NCBI GenBank assembly: GCA_029207755.1
Contig: JARCOQ010000002.1
Span: forward strand, 116,154,051 to 116,218,050
Reading direction: 5' to 3'
Source of the DNA: Chamaea fasciata
Taxonomy: Eukaryota; Chordata; Aves; Passeriformes; Sylviidae
DNA length: 64,000 bases
In this document: in pieces, positions 61,001-64,000 of the stretch
Layout of the letters: each line of letters starts with the position of its first letter
Position numbering within the stretch: the first letter of the stretch is position 1
The notes under the pieces: generated by a model
Database searches by the model: none
What the model was told of the DNA's origin: nothing
What the model saw: only the letters and a program-made list of their open reading frames with translations
Position numbers and translations under genes: made by a program

Positions 61001-62040
61001 GCTTCAGTACCACGCTGGAACTGCTGAAAAGCCCCAAACTTCCTGAGAAAGGGCTCTTGGAGGAAACTGGTCTATGGAATAGGGTGGAATGGGATGGGCT
61101 TTAAGGCCCCTCCCAGTCCAGGCCAGTCTGGGATTCTACAAAAATCTCCTGTCAGAAATTATTCTCCAAGAAATAATCTGGGAAAACACTGAGTGAGAGG
61201 AACTTCAGTCAGGAAACCAGCTCCACTTGGAAAAGTTTTCCCTTTCCAGAAAAGGCAGAATCGCAGCATTCCTGCAGATGCTCCTGTTGGGAAAGCCACC
61301 CTGTCCTGCTGTTACCAGCAGTGGAAACCACACGTGGTTTTTGCACAATCCCTAATCCCAGACTGCTTTGGGAAGGACCTTAAAGCTCATCCCATCCCAC
61401 CCCTGCCATGGCAGGGACACCTCCCACTGTCCCCAGTGTCCAGCCTGGCCTCGGGCACTGCCAGGGATCCAGGGGCAGCCACAGCTGCTCTGGGAATTCC
61501 ATCCCCACCCTGCCAGGGAACAATTCCTGATTCCCAGGATCCCATCAAACCCTACTCTGAAGCCATTCCCTGTGTCCTGTCCCTCCATCCCTTGTCCCCA
61601 GTCCCTGTGCAGCTCTCCTGGAGCCCCTTCAGGCCCTGCCAGGGGCTCGGAGCTCTCCCTGGAGCACCCCCAGCTCTCCCAGCCCGGCTCCAGCCCTGGA
61701 TCAGCTCCGTGCCTCCTCTGGGCTCTCTCCAGCAGCTCCCGGTGCTGCTGTTGGCTCTCAGGGCTGGATTCTCTGCAGGCGGGGTGTCCCCGGAGCAGGG
61801 TGAGGAGCAGAACCCTGCCCACAGCCATCCCCGGCATCCCCATCCGAGCTCGTACCGAGGTGTTCGGGCACCATCTCCAGGGGCTGTGACCACGGCGACA
61901 GGTGTGGCCCCGCCCGGGCCCGCACCCGCACGTAGTGGGTGTCGTAGTACTCGGAGACGGCCGAGGAGAAGTCACAGCCCGCGGCGGACACGGCCTGGCA
62001 GCCCGGCAGCTCCCGCCAGCCCCCGGCCTCCAGCTGCGGC
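51855..62040 (-). CDS. IFNAR1: Interferon alpha/beta receptor 1, 5'-incomplete, nine coding exons
   Basis: Minus-strand exons 62040-61856, 60667-60510, 58447-58300, 57127-57013, 55873-55677, 55294-55140, 54363-54210, 53099-52945 and 52082-51855 join in frame (1495 bp, about 497 residues). They cover the second half of fibronectin domain D1, then D2, D3 and D4, each split over two exons, a membrane exon and a cytoplasmic exon. Four domains distinguish IFNAR1 from IL10RB and IFNAR2, which have two. The tail holds YVFFPS next to the membrane (YxxPhi endocytic motif, TYK2-bound in mammals) and DSGNYS, the beta-TrCP phosphodegron that drives receptor ubiquitination. Role: surface receptor chain for type I interferons, signalling with IFNAR2 through TYK2/JAK1. 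Signal peptide and first D1 exon lie beyond the right edge. Confidence 0.95.
52235..52380 (+). mobile_element. CR1 LINE 3'-end fragment
   Basis: Sense tail in the last IFNAR1 intron: GATCCCTGGCAGTGCCCAAG, GGAGGTGTCCCTGCCGTGGC, GGCTTTAAGGTCCCTCCCAA. Confidence 0.85.
52478..52745 (-). mobile_element. CR1 LINE ORF2 C-terminal remnant
   Basis: Antisense, near-identical to part of 29258-29700: GGCCTGAGCACCCTTTCCAT, GGGAAATTCCTGCTGCTGGC, GGCCGTTCCCTCTCCTCCTG. Confidence 0.8.
52945..53099 (-). CDS. IFNAR1: IFNAR1 transmembrane exon
   Basis: CAATTTCAG|GTTCAC to ATCGAG|GTGAGC, 155 bp. LPLIIFGIFMSALLVVLLVA starts the helix; AYNKIKYVFFPSCQPPL follows, with the YVFF motif. Confidence 0.95.
53345..53520 (-). 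mobile_element. old LTR fragment (copy E)
   Basis: A diverged piece of the A-D family in the same orientation as C: CTTTTTAAGGATAAACTGTT, TTTTACTTTTAACCTAACAA, CGTGGCCTGCAATG. Much more decayed than A-D. In the IFNAR1 intron upstream of the transmembrane exon. Confidence 0.55.
54210..54363 (-). CDS. IFNAR1: IFNAR1 D4 second exon
   Basis: TTTTCCCAG|GAGGAG to CCTGCAG|GTGGGC, 154 bp. STLYCVKVQALSEPYNKSSA, with NKS sequon, ending ECIHTPA. Confidence 0.95.
55140..55294 (-). CDS. IFNAR1: IFNAR1 D4 first exon
   Basis: TGTTTTCAG|ATGGGA to AAGGAG|GTGTGA, 155 bp. GIGPPGVRLDLSDTLLHITI ... YRILYWKDSSDKE. Confidence 0.95.
55353..55574. repeat. 111-bp tandem duplication in an IFNAR1 intron
   Basis: Two copies, 55353-55463 and 55464-55574, differing at only a few bases. 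As 111 is 37 codons, a short + ORF runs through both copies with a 37-residue period. Confidence 0.95.
55677..55873 (-). CDS. IFNAR1: IFNAR1 D3 second exon
   Basis: TCTTGCAG|TGGGTT to ACAA|GTAAGG, 197 bp. SDKWHSVPGCDNITSTCCNF then TGFYYLRVQARAHNKSCLS; sequons NIT, NFS and NKS. Confidence 0.95.
56440..56640. repeat. T-rich tandem repeat with ATGTGACACAACA
   Basis: About six copies of TTTTTTATGTGACACAACAT and variants, in the IFNAR1 intron between the two D3 exons. The flank at 56290-56440 has looser copies. Confidence 0.85.
57013..57127 (-). CDS. IFNAR1: IFNAR1 D3 first exon
   Basis: CTGAGCAG|TGACTG to CTCTA|GTGAGT, 115 bp. VTDPLCAADLSVLALNMKFQ, LLWSNQENQEV, VQYLY: the usual A-B strand W and VQY pattern. 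Confidence 0.93.
57128..58299 (-). other. IFNAR1 intron, no gene
   Basis: AT-rich, unique sequence with many TTTTAATA/TATTAA motifs around 57400-57700 and no recognised repeat. Confidence 0.6.
58300..58447 (-). CDS. IFNAR1: IFNAR1 D2 second exon
   Basis: TTTCCCCAG|CTGCAG to CAGAAAG|GTACCC, 148 bp. VDDLAPDSTYCFKVQANLPM, then SPTSCVKTTQK. An in-frame CAG two codons in (CTGCAG|AGG) offers a possible alternative acceptor. Confidence 0.94.
58735..58812. repeat. (GATA)n microsatellite
   Basis: Two short GATA runs flanking TAGGCCTTGCTAGAATTAAT, in an IFNAR1 intron. Confidence 0.9.
59712..60105 (-). mobile_element. CR1 LINE ORF2 C-terminal remnant
   Basis: Antisense: CAGGATCACCCAGTGCCACC, GGGCCACCTCCAGACTCCTC, CCAAGGCCTGACCACTCTGT, GATCCTTTTCTCCAGGCTCA. 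Same subtype as 33845-34200. Confidence 0.8.
60510..60667 (-). CDS. IFNAR1: IFNAR1 D2 first exon
   Basis: CTTTGCAG|CCCAGA to GCTCAG|GTATGA, 158 bp. AQIGPPGLELQSTNGVIRVK ... FKYNLVFWENSSHAQ; AQIGPP is highly characteristic of IFNAR1. Confidence 0.96.
61360..61800 (-). mobile_element. CR1 LINE 3'-end fragment, long copy
   Basis: Antisense: TTTGGGAAGGACCTTAAAGC, CCATGGCAGGGACACCTCCC, GAACAATTCCTGATTCCCAG, GGAGCCCCTTCAGGCCCTGC, then CTCTCCAGCAGCTCCCGGTG. It ends about 55 bp from the D1 exon donor. Confidence 0.85.
61856..62040 (-). CDS. IFNAR1: IFNAR1 D1 second exon (first visible)
   Basis: GTGTCCCGCAG|GCCGCA to CACCTCG|GTACGA, 185 bp; needs two bases from the previous exon. GGWRELPGCQAVSAAGCDFS ... 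YVRVRARAGPHLSPWSQPL. Much more G+C-rich than the other IFNAR1 exons. Confidence 0.92.
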
Positions 62041-62089
62041 CTGCGGGACACACAACAACACCGGGGATCAGCAACACCCTCGGGATAAA

Positions 62090-62625
62090 CAGCCCGCGAG
62101 CAGCAACCCCACGGGACGGACACCCCGGGAGAAACAACAGCCCAGGAGAAACAACAGCCCGGGAGAAACAACAGCCCGGGAGAAACAACAGCCCGGGAGG
62201 AACAACAGCCCCGGGAGAAACAACAGCCCCGGGAGAAACAACAGCCCCGGAGAAACAACAGCCCCGGGAGAAACAACAGCCCCGGGAGAAACAACAGCCC
62301 CCGGAGAAACAACAGCCCCCGGAGAAACAACAGCCCCTGGAGAAACAACAGCCCGGGAGAAACAACAGCCCGGGAGAAACAACAGCCCGGGAGAAACAAC
62401 AGCCCCGGGAGAAACAACAGCCCCGGGAGGAACAACAGCCCCGGGAGAAACAACAGCCCCGGGAGGAACAACAGCCCCGGGAGGAACAACAGCCCCGGGA
62501 GAAACAACAGCCCGGGAGGAACAACAGCCCCGGGAGAAACAACAGCCCCGGAGAAACAACAGCCCCGGAGAAACAACAGCCCCGGAGAAACAACAGCCCC
62601 GGGAGAAACACCCTCAGGATATACA
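62090..62625. repeat. 17-bp minisatellite next to an IFNAR1 exon, about 31 copies
   Basis: Unit CCCGGGAGAAACAACAG, with CCCCGGAG, GGAGGAAC and 16-18-bp variants. It begins about 50 bp from the D1 second-exon acceptor. 17 is not a multiple of 3 and no frame has a stop, so spurious ORFs repeat one 17-residue peptide in every + frame. Confidence 0.95.
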
Positions 62626-63160
62626 ACACCCCCAGGACAAATAACATTCCAGGATAAACAACACCCCAGGATAAACAACACCCCAGGAGAAACAACAGCC
62701 CAGGAGAAACAACAGCCCAGGATCAATACCGTGGGATGAACAACACCCCCAGGATAAACACCCCAGGATAAACAACAGCCCCAGGATCAACAACACCCCA
62801 GGATAAACAACACCCCAGGATAAACAACACCCCAGGATCAACACCCCAGGATCAACACCCCAGGATGAACAACACCCTGGAATACACAACAGCCTCGGGT
62901 TAAACAACAGCCCCAGGATGAAGACCCCAAGATCAAAAACACCCCAGGATAAACAGGCTGGGAACAACACCCCGGGTTAAACAACAGCCGAGGATAAAGA
63001 CTCCAGGATAAACAACACCCTGGGATGAACAACACCCCCAAGATAAACAACACCCCCAGATAAACAGCCCAGGATCGATACCCTGGGATAAACAACACCC
63101 TGGGATGAACACCCCCAGGATAAACAACAGCCCCGGGAGAAACACACCCCCAGGATAAAT
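62626..63160. repeat. diverged 17-bp minisatellite continuing the previous array
   Basis: About 30 units of CCCAGGATAAACAACAC and shorter forms. Same period and AAACAACA core as 62090-62625 but more decayed, so the array probably expanded on the exon-proximal side most recently. Confidence 0.9.
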
Positions 63161-64000
63161 TCAACCCACAGTTAGAGCCCAGCAATGATTCTTCTTCTCT
63201 TTTTAACTTCAAGGAACATCACTCCTTTCCACGCCGCTTTGTCACCAGTGCAACCAGTGTAACCTCTTCCAAACTACCCTACGACTGCCAGAACACAGAG
63301 TCACATCCTCAGGGTTACTGTATTTATATTTCCTAAAGTCTGGCAAAGATTTTATCGTTCGCTGGAAGAAGTTTCCAAGTCTTGACGAAAGCGGTTAAAG
63401 GAGCATGAAACGGGCAGAAAGTGCACTGATTGTAACGCGAGCCAGGAATGCAAATTAAGGGGAAATGAAACCACGGAGGTGAAAAGTGGAGCTCGGCAAT
63501 AATCAGGTTTCTCAGCAGCTCTTTTTCAATCAGCACGCATCCATACCTCGGTAAAGAAAGAGATTTACGGAGGCATTTAAAATGTCCTGGCCAGAAGAAG
63601 GAGGCACAGACTTGAGGCAATAATTGTTTGTCCTCGTCTCCTACCTTTTCTTTCAGACCAATCTGACTTTTTTTTACTTTTTAATAAATCAACTTTCAAA
63701 GCAGCTGTTCTCATCTACATATTGGAAAAGAAGAATTGTTTTTTTTAAAATCCAAAATCCCGGACTGGCTGGGTTTAAATCCACAACCCTAGACTGCTCA
63801 GAATTTCAGTAATTTTACCTCAGAAATATTTTTCAGTCTTTATTTGTCAGGAAAGTGTCCCACAGTGCCTGTGCTAATGTGTGCAGAAGGACCAGGACGT
63901 GGGACAATTGAAGGAAACCAAGCAAATATTTAAGAATAAATCTTAAAATTGTTTCATCTGGGCATTAAACCTGCAGCTGAGAGATGTGGGTTAATGAGCC
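63161..64000. other. IFNAR1 intron, no exon found
   Basis: Unique AT-rich sequence. I searched the minus strand for the first D1 exon (W-containing A-B strands) and found none. Confidence 0.5.

Noticed and set aside
51855..62040. IL10RB or IFNAR2 instead of IFNAR1
   Set aside because: Seven extracellular half-domain exons, AQIGPP and the DSGNYS tail fit only IFNAR1.
61193..62726. ORFs up to 483 codons on both strands
   Set aside because: Made of a CR1 remnant joined to the 17-bp array; they overlap the real IFNAR1 exon antisense.
63333..63620. Candidate first D1 exon of IFNAR1 on the minus strand
   Set aside because: The frame lacks the NVxVxS...W pattern of class II receptor A-B strands and has no convincing acceptor and donor in the needed phase.

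Overview
The window is vertebrate nuclear DNA, most likely from a bird and probably a songbird. The evidence is dozens of CR1 LINE 3' ends (the GGTGTCCCTGCC...GGTCCCTCCCAACCC signature), ERV-type LTRs, compact introns, CpG-island promoters, and genes whose order matches the type I/II interferon-receptor cluster of human 21q22. The species call is inference.

Layout. 1-3.2 kb has no recognised gene: an orphan minus-strand ORF with a degenerate repeat, then a 26-bp minisatellite. 3.2-6.7 kb holds DNAJC28 (+): CpG-island promoter, probable non-coding exon 1, and a one-exon 365-aa CDS. 9.3-20.6 kb holds TMEM50B (+): CpG promoter and six coding exons, complete at 158 aa. 21.9-38.3 kb holds IFNGR2 (-): seven coding exons, complete at 336 aa, convergent with TMEM50B. 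38.4-49.5 kb is an intergenic block of minisatellites, CR1 and LTRs, including an inverted LTR pair. 49.5-64 kb holds IFNAR1 (-): nine coding exons from the second half of fibronectin domain D1 to the stop. The signal peptide and first half of D1 lie beyond the right edge. In human the next genes would be GART on the left and IL10RB and IFNAR2 on the right; none is seen here.

Function. IFNGR2 is the JAK2-binding chain of the interferon-gamma receptor. IFNAR1 is the TYK2-binding chain of the type I interferon receptor, and its YVFF endocytic motif and DSGNYS phosphodegron are visible. TMEM50B is a small four-pass ER/Golgi membrane protein and DNAJC28 a J-domain protein. I assembled exon junctions from GT/AG sites and reading phase; every junction inside the three spliced genes keeps frame.

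The most unusual property is the density of tandem arrays. More than fifteen, with periods of 9 to 96 bp, sit in promoters, introns and 3'UTRs. Two stand out: both receptor genes begin their 3'UTR, within about 90 nt of the stop codon, with an array that shares the TTTGGGATC...GGACAC core. Other notable arrays are a 96-bp repeat at the IFNGR2 start, a 26-bp array open in all three + frames that encodes the same peptide in each, and an array of a TTTTCC-AGG-GGAAA palindrome. No wholly new gene system could be demonstrated; the array biology is the best candidate for something undescribed.
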